From contig JAEUHQ010000105.1 of NCBI GenBank assembly GCA_016794565.1, positions 1-42,862 of the forward strand: 42,862 nt of DNA, read 5' to 3'. The DNA is from Planctomycetota bacterium. Its GTDB lineage: Bacteria > Planctomycetota > UBA1135 > UBA2386. Within the stretch, counting starts at the first letter, position 1. Each line of letters begins with the position of its first letter. A model generated the notes under the pieces. The model worked only from the letters and a program-made list of their open reading frames with translations. It was not told where the DNA came from and searched no databases. Of this stretch, positions 1 through 8,326 are shown in pieces. Position numbers and translations under genes: made by a program.

Positions 1-131
1 CCGTCGCCGTGACGCCTGCAGCCCCGGCGAAGAAGACCCGGCCCGCGAAGGCCCCGGCCGCGAAGAAGCCCGCGGCGAGCAAGGCGAAGGCGACGAAGCG
101 CGCAGCAGCCGCCTCGACCCGGAAGCACTGA
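1..131 (+). CDS. C-terminal end of a Lys/Ala/Pro-rich basic protein (partial)
   Basis: The frame that begins at base 3 is open from the window edge to a TGA at 129-131 and encodes about 42 residues made almost only of Ala, Lys, Pro, Arg and Thr, with PAKK-, AAKK- and KATKR-type repeats. Such tails occur on bacterial histone H1-like proteins, on HU variants, and on topoisomerase I or ribosomal proteins of high-GC bacteria, where they bind nucleic acid. The body of the protein is outside the window, so the family cannot be named. Biased low-complexity composition makes a chance open frame possible, but the in-frame Lys pattern favours a real gene end. Confidence 0.5.
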   Translation, partial: VAVTPAAPAKKTRPAKAPAAKKPAASKAKATKRAAAASTRKH

Positions 132-315
132 CCCGCTGCGAAGGCGGCCGGGCACGCGACACCGGCACGGTCCCACCGCGCGAAGGTCGCCGCGAACCGA
201 GTGCCGCGGTCCCGGAACGGGATCGGGTCGTGCCGCCGCGAGTGACGCGCCTGCAGCCCGCGCCGTTCCTGCCGATGCACGTCGGGGGCACGAGCCCACG
301 ACCGCAGGTCGCACC

Positions 316-974
316 ATGAACCACGTTGTCTTCGTCTCTCTCCTCGCCCTGGTCACGTCGCCGTTCCTCGCCGCACAGGACGGCAAGCCCGCTCCGGCCG
401 AACGGCGGCAGATCGTGAAGGAGCGCCTCGACCGCAACGAGGACGGCAAGGTCGGCCCGGCGGAACGGCGCGCGGCGGCAACGGTCGCCGGAGCGATGGA
501 GGGATGGACGGCGGAGTGGCAGTCGTTCTGCAAGGCGCACCCCGAAGCCGCGGCGAAGGCCAAGGCCAAGGCGACACGGATGGCGACGGCACGATCTCGG
601 CAACCGAACGGCAAGCGGCACACGAGGCGATGGTGGCGTGGCGCCGCGAGCACCTGCAGGAGGACTGGGCGCACTTCGCGACCGAGCACCCGGAGGCCGC
701 GAAGAAGCTGCGCGCCGAAGTCGACAAGGACGGCGACGGCAAGATCGACCCCGCCGAGGCCAAGGTCGCGTTCGCGAAGATGGAGGCAATTCGCGCGGAA
801 CGGCGCGAGCACTGGGCCGAGTTCCAGAAGGCCCACCCCGAGCAGGCCGCGAAGATCGTCGAGAAGACCGACAAGAACGGCGACGGCAAGGTCGGCCCGG
901 CCGAAGCGCACCGCGCGCGGCACGAAGCCCACGAGCGGCGCGACGAACGCCGCGAGAAGCGGCGCGACGGCTGA
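316..974 (+). pseudogene. secreted EF-hand protein, interrupted by a frameshift
   Basis: The gene starts at ATG 316 with a typical signal peptide (hydrophobic core VFVSLLALV, ending near FLAAQ), followed by an acidic/Lys/Arg-rich chain. Four EF-hand-type calcium loops can be read (DRNEDGKVGPAE, DTDGDGTISATE, DKDGDGKIDPAE, DKNGDGKVGPAE), but only the first is in the starting frame. Around 571-573, in an AAG-GCC repeat tract, the sensible reading moves to another frame and continues to the TGA at 972-974. One missing base in the repeated tract would restore a single protein of about 219 residues. Left as is, frame 1 runs on into Arg-rich nonsense to 1098. The alternatives are a true mutation, a sequencing or assembly error, or slippage during expression. 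Calcium-dependent binding outside the cytoplasm is the usual role of such proteins; no specific partner is evident. Confidence 0.75.
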
Positions 975-983
975 TCCGGCGGA

Positions 984-1850
984 CTACCCGCCGGCTTTCG
1001 CGCGCAGTTCGGCGTTGTTCGGATGCCGCCGCGCGCCCTTCTGCCACATCTCTTTCGCCCGCGCCGGATCGCTCTGCTCGAGCAGGTTGCCGAGGTAGAG
1101 GTACGTCTGTGCCTGGTAGTCCTCCGCCGGCATCGCGTCCTGCTGCTTCACGAGCGTCTCGAAGTGCGAGATGGCCTCCTTCTTCTTGCCGAGGAAGTCG
1201 GGCCAGAACGTGTAGCTGACCGCCTTCGTGAAGCGGGCTTCCCAGTGCGTCGAGTCGATCCCCAGCACGCGATCGAGTTCCTGATCGGCGAGGCGCGAGC
1301 GGCTGTAGTCGCCGGGGTCGAGCTGCAGTGCGGCGAGGTAGGCGTTCGCGAGGTCCATGTGCGCCTTCGGATCGTTCGGCGCCGCCTTCGCCGCGGCCTC
1401 GAACCGCGCCAGCACGTCCTTCAACTTGCCCGCCGCGAACGCCTTCTTCCACGCGTCGGTGTTGTTCCAGTAGCTGGTCCCGACGAGCGGGCCGAAGTCG
1501 CGGTCGATGTCGAAGCCCGACGGTGCCGCCGTCGCATCGGCCTTCCCTTTCGCCGCGTCGCGTCGCTTCAGCGCGGCGTCGACGGCAGCGATCAACTGCT
1601 CGTCGGTCGGCATCGCAGCCGCGCGCTGCGGATCGCCGGATGAAGTCGCGACCGCGGGCGCGGTGCGGACGGCTTCGATCTGCGCCTTCAGGTCGGCGAC
1701 GACGGCGCGCAGTGCCGTCACTTCCTGCTGCAGTTCGGCGGACGACTCGGCCGGGGCCGGCGCGACACTCGGGCGGGACGCGAAGGAGACGGCGGCCGCT
1801 GCGGCGGACGCGAGGAGAACGGAGAGAGCGACGGTCGGAGTGGTGCTCAT
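984..1850 (-). CDS. membrane-anchored TPR protein with N-terminal coiled coil
   Basis: The product has 288 residues. An N-terminal hydrophobic segment (about residues 7-24, TVALSVLLASAAAAAVSFA) could be a signal anchor or signal peptide. A predicted coiled coil follows (about 38-62, LQQEVTALRAVVADLKAQI), then a Pro/Ala-rich linker. The C-terminal half carries tetratricopeptide-like helices (residues about 150-285) with signatures such as AAPNDPKAHMDLANAYLA and EDYQAQTYLYLGNLLEQ. Such proteins are scaffolds in the periplasm; no catalytic motif is seen. The start is the ATG at 1850, divergent from tatD, with about 70 bp between them. The function is unknown, but the gene call is secure from the consistent coding character. 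Confidence 0.8.
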   Translation of the reverse strand: MSTTPTVALSVLLASAAAAAVSFASRPSVAPAPAESSAELQQEVTALRAVVADLKAQIEAVRTAPAVATSSGDPQRAAAMPTDEQLIAAVDAALKRRDAAKGKADATAAPSGFDIDRDFGPLVGTSYWNNTDAWKKAFAAGKLKDVLARFEAAAKAAPNDPKAHMDLANAYLAALQLDPGDYSRSRLADQELDRVLGIDSTHWEARFTKAVSYTFWPDFLGKKKEAISHFETLVKQQDAMPAEDYQAQTYLYLGNLLEQSDPARAKEMWQKGARRHPNNAELRAKAGG

Positions 1851-1921
1851 GGTGGATCAGGGGCGCACATTACTGGACCCCGCCGCGACTATTCGCCCGA
1901 CAACGGGCACCATGCGCGCCC

Positions 1922-2671
1922 ATGCAGGTCTACGACACGCACTGCCACATCGGCCTCGATGGCAAGGTCGATCCGGCGGACGAACACGCACGCGCCGCGG
2001 CCGCCTCGGTGACCGCACTGCTCGTGGTCGGAATCGACGCCGCGAGCAGCGCCGCTGCCCGCGAACTGGCGCGGCTGCCCGGCGTGCGGTGGAGCGCAGG
2101 GCTGCATCCGAACGACAGTTCGCGATTCGACGCCGAATGGCCGGCGATCGAGGCGCTCGCCCGCGATCCGGACTGCACGGCGATCGGCGAGACGGGACTC
2201 GACTGCTACCGCGACCGCACACCGCTGCCGCAGCAGGAGCGTTCGCTGCGCGCGCACCTCGCCCTCGCGCGCTCGCTCGACCTGCCGGTGATCTTCCACT
2301 GCCGCGACGCGTTCGCGCCGCTCTTCGCGGTGCTGCGCGACGAGCCCCCGGTCCGCGGTGTGATGCACTGCTTCTCGGGCGGGATCGACGACGCCCGCGC
2401 AGCTCTCGACCACGGCCTGTACCTCTCCTTCGCCGGCCCGCTCACCTACCCGAAGAACGACGCGCTGCGCGGCGTCGCCGCGTGGGCTCCTGCCGATCGC
2501 ATCCTGGTCGAGACCGACGCGCCGTTCCTGCCGCCGCAGAAGCTGCGCGGCAAGCGCAACGAACCGGCGTTCGTCGTGCAGACGGCCCAGGCGCTCGCGG
2601 ATGCGCGCGGCACGTCGCTCGCCGCCGCCGCGGAACTCACGTTCGCGAACGCGATGGCCCTGTTCGGCTGA
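1922..2671 (+). CDS. tatD: TatD-family metal-dependent hydrolase
   Basis: A 249-residue TIM-barrel metal-dependent hydrolase of the TatD/YcfH family, which acts as a 3'-5' exonuclease or DNase on nucleic acids in E. coli. The metal ligands are all visible: the HxH motif at His7 and His9 (DTHCHIG), Glu90 in GETGLD, His126 in IFHCRD, His149 in MHCFSG and Asp199 in ETDAPFLPP. The length is normal for the family. The start is the ATG at 1922; the ATG at 1912 is in another frame. There is no strong Shine-Dalgarno sequence. It is a single-gene unit, divergent from the TPR gene and convergent with the TMTC-like gene, whose stop lies 13 bp downstream. Confidence 0.95.
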   Translation: MQVYDTHCHIGLDGKVDPADEHARAAAASVTALLVVGIDAASSAAARELARLPGVRWSAGLHPNDSSRFDAEWPAIEALARDPDCTAIGETGLDCYRDRTPLPQQERSLRAHLALARSLDLPVIFHCRDAFAPLFAVLRDEPPVRGVMHCFSGGIDDARAALDHGLYLSFAGPLTYPKNDALRGVAAWAPADRILVETDAPFLPPQKLRGKRNEPAFVVQTAQALADARGTSLAAAAELTFANAMALFG

Positions 2672-2683
2672 GCACGAAACGAA

Positions 2684-4540
2684 TCAGCGCGGCGGCTGCG
2701 CCGCTTCGCGCAACGCACCCATCACGGCCGGATCCATCGGCGCCATCGCCTGCGCGCGCGCGAGTTCGCGCCGGGCCTCGCCGTCACGACCGAGCATGCG
2801 GAGCAATCGCACACGTTCGAGCCGCACCGGCACCGTGACGAGCCCGCGCCGAAGGCTCTCGTCGAGGTGCTCGATCGCCCCAGCGACGTCGCCGGCGCAT
2901 CGCTTCGCGTCGGCGGCGAGCAGGAACACGAAGGCCTTGGGGGCCGCGATGGACAGGCACGACAGCGCCCGCTCCTCGGCGATCGCGAAGTGCTGCGTGT
3001 CCCCCGTGCGCCGCCCGGCGATCAGGTGCGCGCGCGCGAGCAGGGTGCGCGCCCACGGATCGTTCGGCTCCTTCGCCGCCAGCTCCTCGGCCCGCGCGAG
3101 CGCGACGGCGGGATCGGCCCGTTCCTCGGGGACCGACACCAGCGCTTCGGTGTAGGAACGCAGCGACTCCAGCACCTGCGGGCGCAGACAGTGCGCGGTC
3201 GCGAGCGGTTCGACGGCGTGTTCGGCGTCACCGCGCGCGAGGTACGACGTGCCGAGGCCGAACCACGCGTGGAACGCCGTCGGTCGCGCGGCGATCTCCG
3301 CGTTCCACATCGTGACGTCGTCGCGGTACTCGAGCGTACGACGGATCGACAGCCCGGTGCCGACGACGAGGAGCGCGGGCACGACGATCGCACGGACGCT
3401 CCACCCGCGATCCGTGGTCGCGACGGGCCGGCGCCACCGGACACACGCGGCGACGAGTGCGAAGCCCAGCATCGGGCCGTAGAGGCGATGCTCGGCGAGC
3501 GGCATGTTCAGCGGCACGATCACCCACGGCGCCGCGAAGAGCACGGCGACGCAGACGCCGAGCCGCCGCCGACCGGCGGTCGTCCCGGGCACGACGGCCG
3601 CGACGAACAGGCCCACGAGGCTGCTCCACGCGAGCAGCGACCATGGATCGAAGAGGCTCGTGCGGTACGTGACCGGCGGATCGAGGGACAGCCCGAACGG
3701 CGCGACTGCTTGCAGCAGAGCGCGCGCGAGCAGCGGCCCCATCGTCGCGAGCTGCTGGGTCAGCGTGCGGTTGTGGCCGATGATCGGATCGCCTCCCGTC
3801 CTGCCGAGCACGTCGACCGCGACCTCGCCGAGCAGCGCCTTGCGGAGCGCGAGGTACACGACGACGGCGACGACCGCGGGCAGCACGCCGGCGACCGCCC
3901 GGCCCCGACCTGCGCCCGCGTCCCCGCTCCGTCTCGTGAACACCGCCTGCGCGACCAGCATCGCGGGCACGACGGCGCCCGTTTCCTTGCTGCCGCACGC
4001 GATCGCGGTGCCGAGCACCGTTCCGGCGATCGCGCCCCAGCCGCCGCGACCGCGATGCCACGCGAGATGGCAGCGCAGTGCGAGCAGGGCACCGACCCCG
4101 AGCAGCAGTTCGCTGCGCGCCGACACGAGGTTCACCGCCTCGGACGCCAGCGGGTGAACGGCGAACACCGCCGCGACGACGAACGCGACACGCGTCCGCG
4201 CGCGAAGCGCCCGCAGCCAGCCGAACAGCATCGCCGCGACCAGCGCGTGCAGCAGCACGTTGCCGAGCTTCGGACTCCACGCCGAGGTCGACACCGCGAG
4301 GTTCCAGACGAAGGACAGCAGCACCACCGGTCGGTACATCTGCTTCCCCGTGGCGCTGAACGCCGACGGATCGGTGAGCGCCCGCATCGTCGCGCCGGGT
4401 TCGACCAGTGCGGTGTTGGCCGCGACGCTGTGCACGTCGTCGAAGAGGTAGTTGCCGCCGACGGCGGCGCCGTACGCGACGACGGCGAACGCCGCCACCA
4501 GCCACGGCATCCGACGCAGAGCCCGGCGCGCGGGGCTCAT
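2684..4540 (-). CDS. TMTC-like multi-pass membrane glycosyltransferase with C-terminal TPRs
   Basis: A 618-residue integral membrane protein with roughly ten hydrophobic segments (residues about 12 to 430) followed by a soluble TPR region (about 430-610). The first extracytoplasmic loop has the acidic pair of GT-C enzymes (YLFDDVHSV, Asp34 and Asp35), followed by MYRPVVLLSF, LGNVLLHALVAAMLF and FAVHPLASEAVNLVSARSELL. This arrangement matches the TMTC/Dpm-dependent O-mannosyltransferase type, which moves a sugar from a polyprenyl-phosphate carrier to protein. The assignment is by pattern, so the sugar and target are not known. The ATG at 4538-4540 overlaps the stop of the upstream transferase by 4 bp (ATGA), so the two are translationally coupled. 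The gene ends a run that starts at the prepilins, which makes pilin a plausible acceptor (inference). Confidence 0.8.
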   Translation of the reverse strand: MSPARRALRRMPWLVAAFAVVAYGAAVGGNYLFDDVHSVAANTALVEPGATMRALTDPSAFSATGKQMYRPVVLLSFVWNLAVSTSAWSPKLGNVLLHALVAAMLFGWLRALRARTRVAFVVAAVFAVHPLASEAVNLVSARSELLLGVGALLALRCHLAWHRGRGGWGAIAGTVLGTAIACGSKETGAVVPAMLVAQAVFTRRSGDAGAGRGRAVAGVLPAVVAVVVYLALRKALLGEVAVDVLGRTGGDPIIGHNRTLTQQLATMGPLLARALLQAVAPFGLSLDPPVTYRTSLFDPWSLLAWSSLVGLFVAAVVPGTTAGRRRLGVCVAVLFAAPWVIVPLNMPLAEHRLYGPMLGFALVAACVRWRRPVATTDRGWSVRAIVVPALLVVGTGLSIRRTLEYRDDVTMWNAEIAARPTAFHAWFGLGTSYLARGDAEHAVEPLATAHCLRPQVLESLRSYTEALVSVPEERADPAVALARAEELAAKEPNDPWARTLLARAHLIAGRRTGDTQHFAIAEERALSCLSIAAPKAFVFLLAADAKRCAGDVAGAIEHLDESLRRGLVTVPVRLERVRLLRMLGRDGEARRELARAQAMAPMDPAVMGALREAAQPPR

Positions 4541-5658
4541 GCGAACGCCTCCAGCAGGCGCCGCCAGCGCGGTGCGGCGCTCGCAGGCGAGAAGTGACGT
4601 TCGTACGCGGGCCGCGCCGCCTCGGCGGCCGCGCGAACACGATCGGGTGAGCGGGACAGGTCGCGCAGCATCGACGCCAGCGCCGCCGGGTCGGCGGCGG
4701 GCACGGTGAAGCACGCGCCGCTGCCCTCGAGCCAGCCGCAGAGCGCCGGCGTGTCGGCGGTCACGACAGGGCGGCCGGCGGCGAGTGCGTGCACGACCTT
4801 GAAGGGCACGACGCGCTGCGCCTTGCCGCTCGCGCCGAACACACCGGCCGTGAGGTGGCACTCGGCGAGCAGATGCTGCAGCCGCGTTCGATCGACGAAT
4901 GCGGGCTCGAGACGCAGCCGGTCCCCCAGGAGGCGCGCCGCGTCGGCACGATCCGCGTCGGTGCCGCCAACGAGGACGAGATCGATCTCCGGCGCCGACG
5001 CGACCGCGGCGAGCAGCACCGACAGGCCGTGCAGCGGCACGCCCGTGCCGAAGAAGAGCACCCGGAGGCGGCCGTTCGTCGGCGGCTGCCACGGCGCCGG
5101 TCGCTCCGGCGCCTCGGGATCGCCGATCGGCATCCACGCGAACCGTTCCGGCGGCAGACCGGTCAGCGCCTGCACGTAGGCGGCGTTCTCCGGCGTGTCG
5201 AGCAGCACCAGATCGGCGGCCGCACACGCGCGGGTGTCGAGCTGCTGCAGCCAGCGCGCGGCGAGCGAACCCGGCGCAACGACGCCCCGGTCCTCCACCA
5301 CCGTGTCGTACGCGGACAGGAACAGGTCGAGCACGACCGGCCGATCGGTCGTCCGGCGCACCACGTCGACGACGGCATGGCCCGGATACGGAACGACGAC
5401 GCAGCGAGGCGCCTGCTCGCGCAGCGCGGAACGCAGCGCGGCGCGGAGCCGACGCTTCTGCGCGACATGACGGGCCAGCGCTGCCGGCCACCGCCACGGC
5501 GCGCGCAGGAGCGCCTTCTTCGCCGCGCCGAGACCGGGCACCCGGCAGTCGCGCACGGGAACGCCGCTCGCCTCGACACCCTGCCGCAGCGACGTCGTGC
5601 GCGGGTAGCCGGGTCCTTCGTCCCACGCGCCGCAGAACAGCACCGGGCCGGTGTTCAT
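4537..5658 (-). CDS. GT-B-fold glycosyltransferase (GT4-like)
   Basis: A 373-residue cytoplasmic glycosyltransferase. The C-terminal half has the nucleotide-sugar binding pattern of GT4-type enzymes: LRVLFFGTGVPLHGLSVLLAA, a hydrophobic strand LVLVGG, then FKVVHALAAGRPVVTADTPAL and a TVPAADPAALA stretch near the C-terminus. The N-terminal half (GPVLFCGAWDEGPGYPRTTSL) is less conserved and would bind the acceptor. Sugar specificity cannot be read from sequence. The start at 5658 overlaps the stop of the upstream GT2 gene (ATGA, 5655-5658), and its own stop overlaps the TMTC-like gene in the same way. The three genes are therefore one translational unit, likely a single glycan pathway. Confidence 0.85.
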   Translation of the reverse strand: MNTGPVLFCGAWDEGPGYPRTTSLRQGVEASGVPVRDCRVPGLGAAKKALLRAPWRWPAALARHVAQKRRLRAALRSALREQAPRCVVVPYPGHAVVDVVRRTTDRPVVLDLFLSAYDTVVEDRGVVAPGSLAARWLQQLDTRACAAADLVLLDTPENAAYVQALTGLPPERFAWMPIGDPEAPERPAPWQPPTNGRLRVLFFGTGVPLHGLSVLLAAVASAPEIDLVLVGGTDADRADAARLLGDRLRLEPAFVDRTRLQHLLAECHLTAGVFGASGKAQRVVPFKVVHALAAGRPVVTADTPALCGWLEGSGACFTVPAADPAALASMLRDLSRSPDRVRAAAEAARPAYERHFSPASAAPRWRRLLEAFA

Positions 5659-6719
5659 CGCCCGTGGTCGCGCGACAGCCCCTGGAAGCGAAGCGCCGCG
5701 ATCTGTTCCGCGATCAGCCCGAGCGCGAACAACAGGCCGGCCTGGCTGAACAGCAGCACGGCCATGTTCGTGAAGCGCCCTTCGGTGACCAGCGTGTAGA
5801 CGTACCACGCGGCACCGAGCGCGGCGACGACGAGCGACGCGGGCAGGAAGACACGCAGCGGCGCGAACATCGTCGCGATGCGCAGGATGATGAGGAAGAA
5901 GCGACTGCCGTCGGTGAGCAGGCGGATGTGGCTCTTGCCGCGCCGCGTGCGGACCGCGAACGGCAGGAAGCCCACGCTCCAGCCGCCGCGCAGCATCGAC
6001 ATCGTGATCGTCGTGGGATAGCTGAACGTGTTGGGCAGCAGCCACACGAGGTCCTTCGCGACGTCGGCGCGCACGAGGCGGAAGCCGCTCGTCAGGTCCG
6101 GGATCCGACGCCCCGACACGTAGCTCGCGAACGTGCTGTACACACGGTTCGCGAAGTTGCGGTGCATGCTGCCGCCCTTGCCGCCGCGCGAACCGACGAC
6201 CATGTCGTAGCGTTCGGCCATCTCGAGCAGGCCGGCGAGCGCCTCGGGCGGGTGCTGTCCGTCGCCATCGAGCAGCAGGATCCAGTCGCCCTTCGCCTCG
6301 CGGATGCCGCGCTTCACGGCCGCGCCGTTGCCGAGGCTCTCGGCGTGCGACACGACGCGCGCGCCGTGCCGCGCGGCGATCGTCGGCGTGTCGTCCGTGG
6401 ATCCGTCGTCGACGAGGATCACCTCGTGGAACGGCAGCGACGCTGCGCCGAGCGCGGCATCGACCTCGTCGAGCAGCGCGTCGAGGTTCGCCGCCTCGTT
6501 GCGTGCGGGCATCACGATCGACAGGCGCTGCACCCGCCGCGCGGCACGCACGACGATCGCCGGCGTCCCCAGCACCTTCGGGAGCACGGGCGCGGGTTCG
6601 CGGGTGCGCTTCGGGAGTTCTCCCGTCGCCATCAACGCGACGAGCTGCTCGGTGCGCGTCGTCGCTTCGTTCTGCTGCAGTCCGGCCGACATCGCCGTTG
6701 CTATCGGCGAGACGACCAC
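5655..6719 (-). CDS. GT2 glycosyltransferase, DPM1/GtrB-like (polyprenyl-phosphate sugar synthase)
   Basis: A 354-residue GT-A enzyme with two C-terminal membrane helices (about 290-312 and 322-345). The nucleotide-sugar site is seen as ILVDDGSTDDT (103-111), the catalytic metal site as LLLDGDGQHPPEA (148-160), followed by GSRGGKGG and a basic juxtamembrane region. This is the layout of dolichyl- or polyprenyl-phosphate mannose/glucose synthases. It would make the lipid-linked sugar used by an extracytoplasmic GT-C enzyme such as the TMTC-like protein downstream. The GTG at 6719 is the start if the 13-bp gap to the prepilin stop is kept; an ATG at 6692 is an alternative and would shorten the poorly conserved N-terminus by nine residues. 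Residues 1-60 look like a low-complexity extension. Confidence 0.87.
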   Translation of the reverse strand: MVVSPIATAMSAGLQQNEATTRTEQLVALMATGELPKRTREPAPVLPKVLGTPAIVVRAARRVQRLSIVMPARNEAANLDALLDEVDAALGAASLPFHEVILVDDGSTDDTPTIAARHGARVVSHAESLGNGAAVKRGIREAKGDWILLLDGDGQHPPEALAGLLEMAERYDMVVGSRGGKGGSMHRNFANRVYSTFASYVSGRRIPDLTSGFRLVRADVAKDLVWLLPNTFSYPTTITMSMLRGGWSVGFLPFAVRTRRGKSHIRLLTDGSRFFLIILRIATMFAPLRVFLPASLVVAALGAAWYVYTLVTEGRFTNMAVLLFSQAGLLFALGLIAEQIAALRFQGLSRDHGR

Positions 6720-6732
6720 CGGACCTGAGGGT

Positions 6733-7422
6733 TCAGTTCACCACGACCCAGCGGTTGCCGTCGGAGGCGACGGAGTTCGTCGCGACGGCGCCGTCCATGG
6801 TGATCGGACCCGAGCCGAGGATGGCGGCGCCGAAGGTCGGCACGATGCCCGTGGCCTGGTTGTAGCGTCGCACTTCGCCGGTGGTCGACAGCAGGTCGCC
6901 GCGGTGGTTCACGAAGAACGTGCGGCGGCCGGAGCCGTCGTACGACTGCGGCCACGCGTAGCAGCACCACAACACTTCGGCGCGCGAGGCGTCGATGCCG
7001 AGCGTGTTGCCCGGATCGCCGCCCGACGGCAGTTCCGCGAGTCCCTGCGACGCCGCGTCGGGCAGGAACATCTGGTAGACGTAGCCCGAACGCAGGACGC
7101 GCGAGCCGGTCACGTTGCCGAACGCCGCGGACAGGATGTTCGGCGCGATGCGCACCGTCGTCGCCCGCACGTCGACCTTGCCGCCGATCTCGCCGAAGAA
7201 GCCGTACTCGCCGGCACCGTTGTCGTTCGTGTCGATGATGCCCGACGCTTTGCACTGCGCCTGCGCCGCGGCGATGTTCTTCAGCGTCGCGATGGCCGCG
7301 GACTCGTTCGCGCTGAGGCGCGAACTCGTGAGATTCGGAATCGCGATCGACGCGATGATGGCGATGATCGCGACGACGATCATCAGCTCGATCAGTGTGA
7401 ACCCTGACTGGCGCGCGCTCAT
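6733..7422 (-). CDS. type IV prepilin-like protein (second copy)
   Basis: A 229-residue prepilin. The short leader MSARQSG is cut after Gly7 by a PilD-type peptidase, leaving Phe as residue 1 and Glu5 of the mature pilin (FTLIEL). The long N-terminal helix (MIVVAIIAIIASIAIPNL) forms the membrane or filament core. The globular domain shares with the adjacent copy the motifs GEYGFFGE, LRSGYVYQMFLPD, LWCCYAWP and RTFFVNHRGDLL. A strong ribosome site (GAGGAGG, about 5 nt before the ATG at 7422) supports the start. The two adjacent Cys in WCCYAWP plus the Cys of QCKAS could form disulfides. The copy is clearly related to, but diverged from, the gene at 7559-8245. It sits 13 bp before the DPM1-like gene and so is likely cotranscribed with the glycosylation genes. 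Confidence 0.93.
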   Translation of the reverse strand: MSARQSGFTLIELMIVVAIIAIIASIAIPNLTSSRLSANESAAIATLKNIAAAQAQCKASGIIDTNDNGAGEYGFFGEIGGKVDVRATTVRIAPNILSAAFGNVTGSRVLRSGYVYQMFLPDAASQGLAELPSGGDPGNTLGIDASRAEVLWCCYAWPQSYDGSGRRTFFVNHRGDLLSTTGEVRRYNQATGIVPTFGAAILGSGPITMDGAVATNSVASDGNRWVVVN

Positions 7423-7473
7423 CGTTGCCTCCTCGGCAAGCTCACTGTCCCCCCACTCTCTAGGAAACGACGA

Positions 7474-7504
7474 CGCCCGCCGCGTGCCGAGCACGAGACG
7501 GGCG
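7474..7504 (-). terminator. hairpin between the two prepilin genes
   Basis: On the minus strand, just after the stop of the first prepilin (7559), there is a two-part stem: outer CGCCCG paired with CGGGCG (7474-7479 with 7499-7504) and inner CGTGC with GCACG (7483-7487 with 7491-7495) around a 3-nt loop. Beyond it the minus strand reads GTCGTTTCC, which is only modestly T-rich. It may end most transcripts after the first prepilin, giving more of that pilin than of the second, or protect the mRNA 3' end. Confidence 0.55.
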
Positions 7505-7558
7505 CCTGTGCAGCCGAGCGCACGGGTGTGATCCGTACGCCGCGACCACCATCGTGCA

Positions 7559-8245
7559 TCACTGCACGACGACCCAGCGGTTCGTGTCCTGGGCGACCGT
7601 GTTGGCCGCGACGCCGACGTTGATGGCAGCGGTGCCACCGACGAAGGCCGCGTTGAACACCGGGCGGGTGGCCGTCGCTTCGGAGTACGAGACTACTGCC
7701 GCGTTCGTGGCGAGCACGTCGCCGCTCTGGTTCACGAAGAACGTGCGCTTGCCCGAGCTGCCGAACACCTGCGGCCACGCGTAGCAGCACCACAGCGTCT
7801 CCGCCTGGCCGGGGTCGACACCCTGGCTGTTCGCCGTGTCACCGCCGGTCGCCGTCTCCTGAATGCCCGCCGCGTTCGTGTCCGGGAGGTACATCTGGAA
7901 GACGTAGCCCGAGCGCGTGACCTGCGCGTTCGCGATGTTGCCGAACGCCGTCGACAGGACCGGCGGGCTGATGGTCTGCGTGCCGGCGCGGACCGCGACC
8001 CGGCCCGACAGCTCGCCGAAGAAGCCGTACTCGCCCTGGCCGTTGCCGTTGACGTCGATGACGCCGCTGGCCTGGCACTGCGCCTGGCCCGACGAGATGT
8101 TCTTCAGCGTGGCGATTGCAGCCGACTCGTTCGCGTTCAGACGCGCGGCGAGGAGGTTGGGAATCGCGATGGACGCGATGATGGCGATGATCGCAACGAC
8201 GATCATCAGTTCGATGAGTGTGAAGCCCTGTTCCCGCTTGGACAT
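7559..8245 (-). CDS. type IV prepilin-like protein (first copy)
   Basis: A 228-residue prepilin with leader MSKREQG cut before FTLIELMIVVAIIAI; Glu5 of the mature chain is kept. The globular part contains GEYGFFGELSG, TRSGYVFQMYLPD, ETLWCCYAWP and KRTFFVNQSGDVLATN, aligned residue for residue with the neighbouring prepilin. Three Cys are present (QCQAS and the vicinal pair in WCCYAWP). The start is the ATG at 8245 with AGGAG 8 nt upstream. Proteins of this shape are common in planctomycetes as pseudopilins or pilins; whether this one is the main filament subunit cannot be read from sequence. It is the first pilin after the assembly genes, 81 bp downstream of the TPR gene, with a hairpin after it. 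Confidence 0.93.
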   Translation of the reverse strand: MSKREQGFTLIELMIVVAIIAIIASIAIPNLLAARLNANESAAIATLKNISSGQAQCQASGVIDVNGNGQGEYGFFGELSGRVAVRAGTQTISPPVLSTAFGNIANAQVTRSGYVFQMYLPDTNAAGIQETATGGDTANSQGVDPGQAETLWCCYAWPQVFGSSGKRTFFVNQSGDVLATNAAVVSYSEATATRPVFNAAFVGGTAAINVGVAANTVAQDTNRWVVVQ

Positions 8246-8326
8246 TGTTCTCTCCTGGACAACCTTGCGATGCAGCGGCCGACGTGGCCGCCGCGTGTTT
8301 CCCCTTCTCTTCCTTCCGCGCTGCGG

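Noticed and set aside
2867..4597. 576-codon plus-strand frame opposite the TMTC-like gene
   Set aside because: His/Arg/Asp-rich shadow without domain character.
8270..8295. GCGGCC/GGCCGC palindrome upstream of the first prepilin
   Set aside because: Short and GC-only; expected by chance at this base composition.
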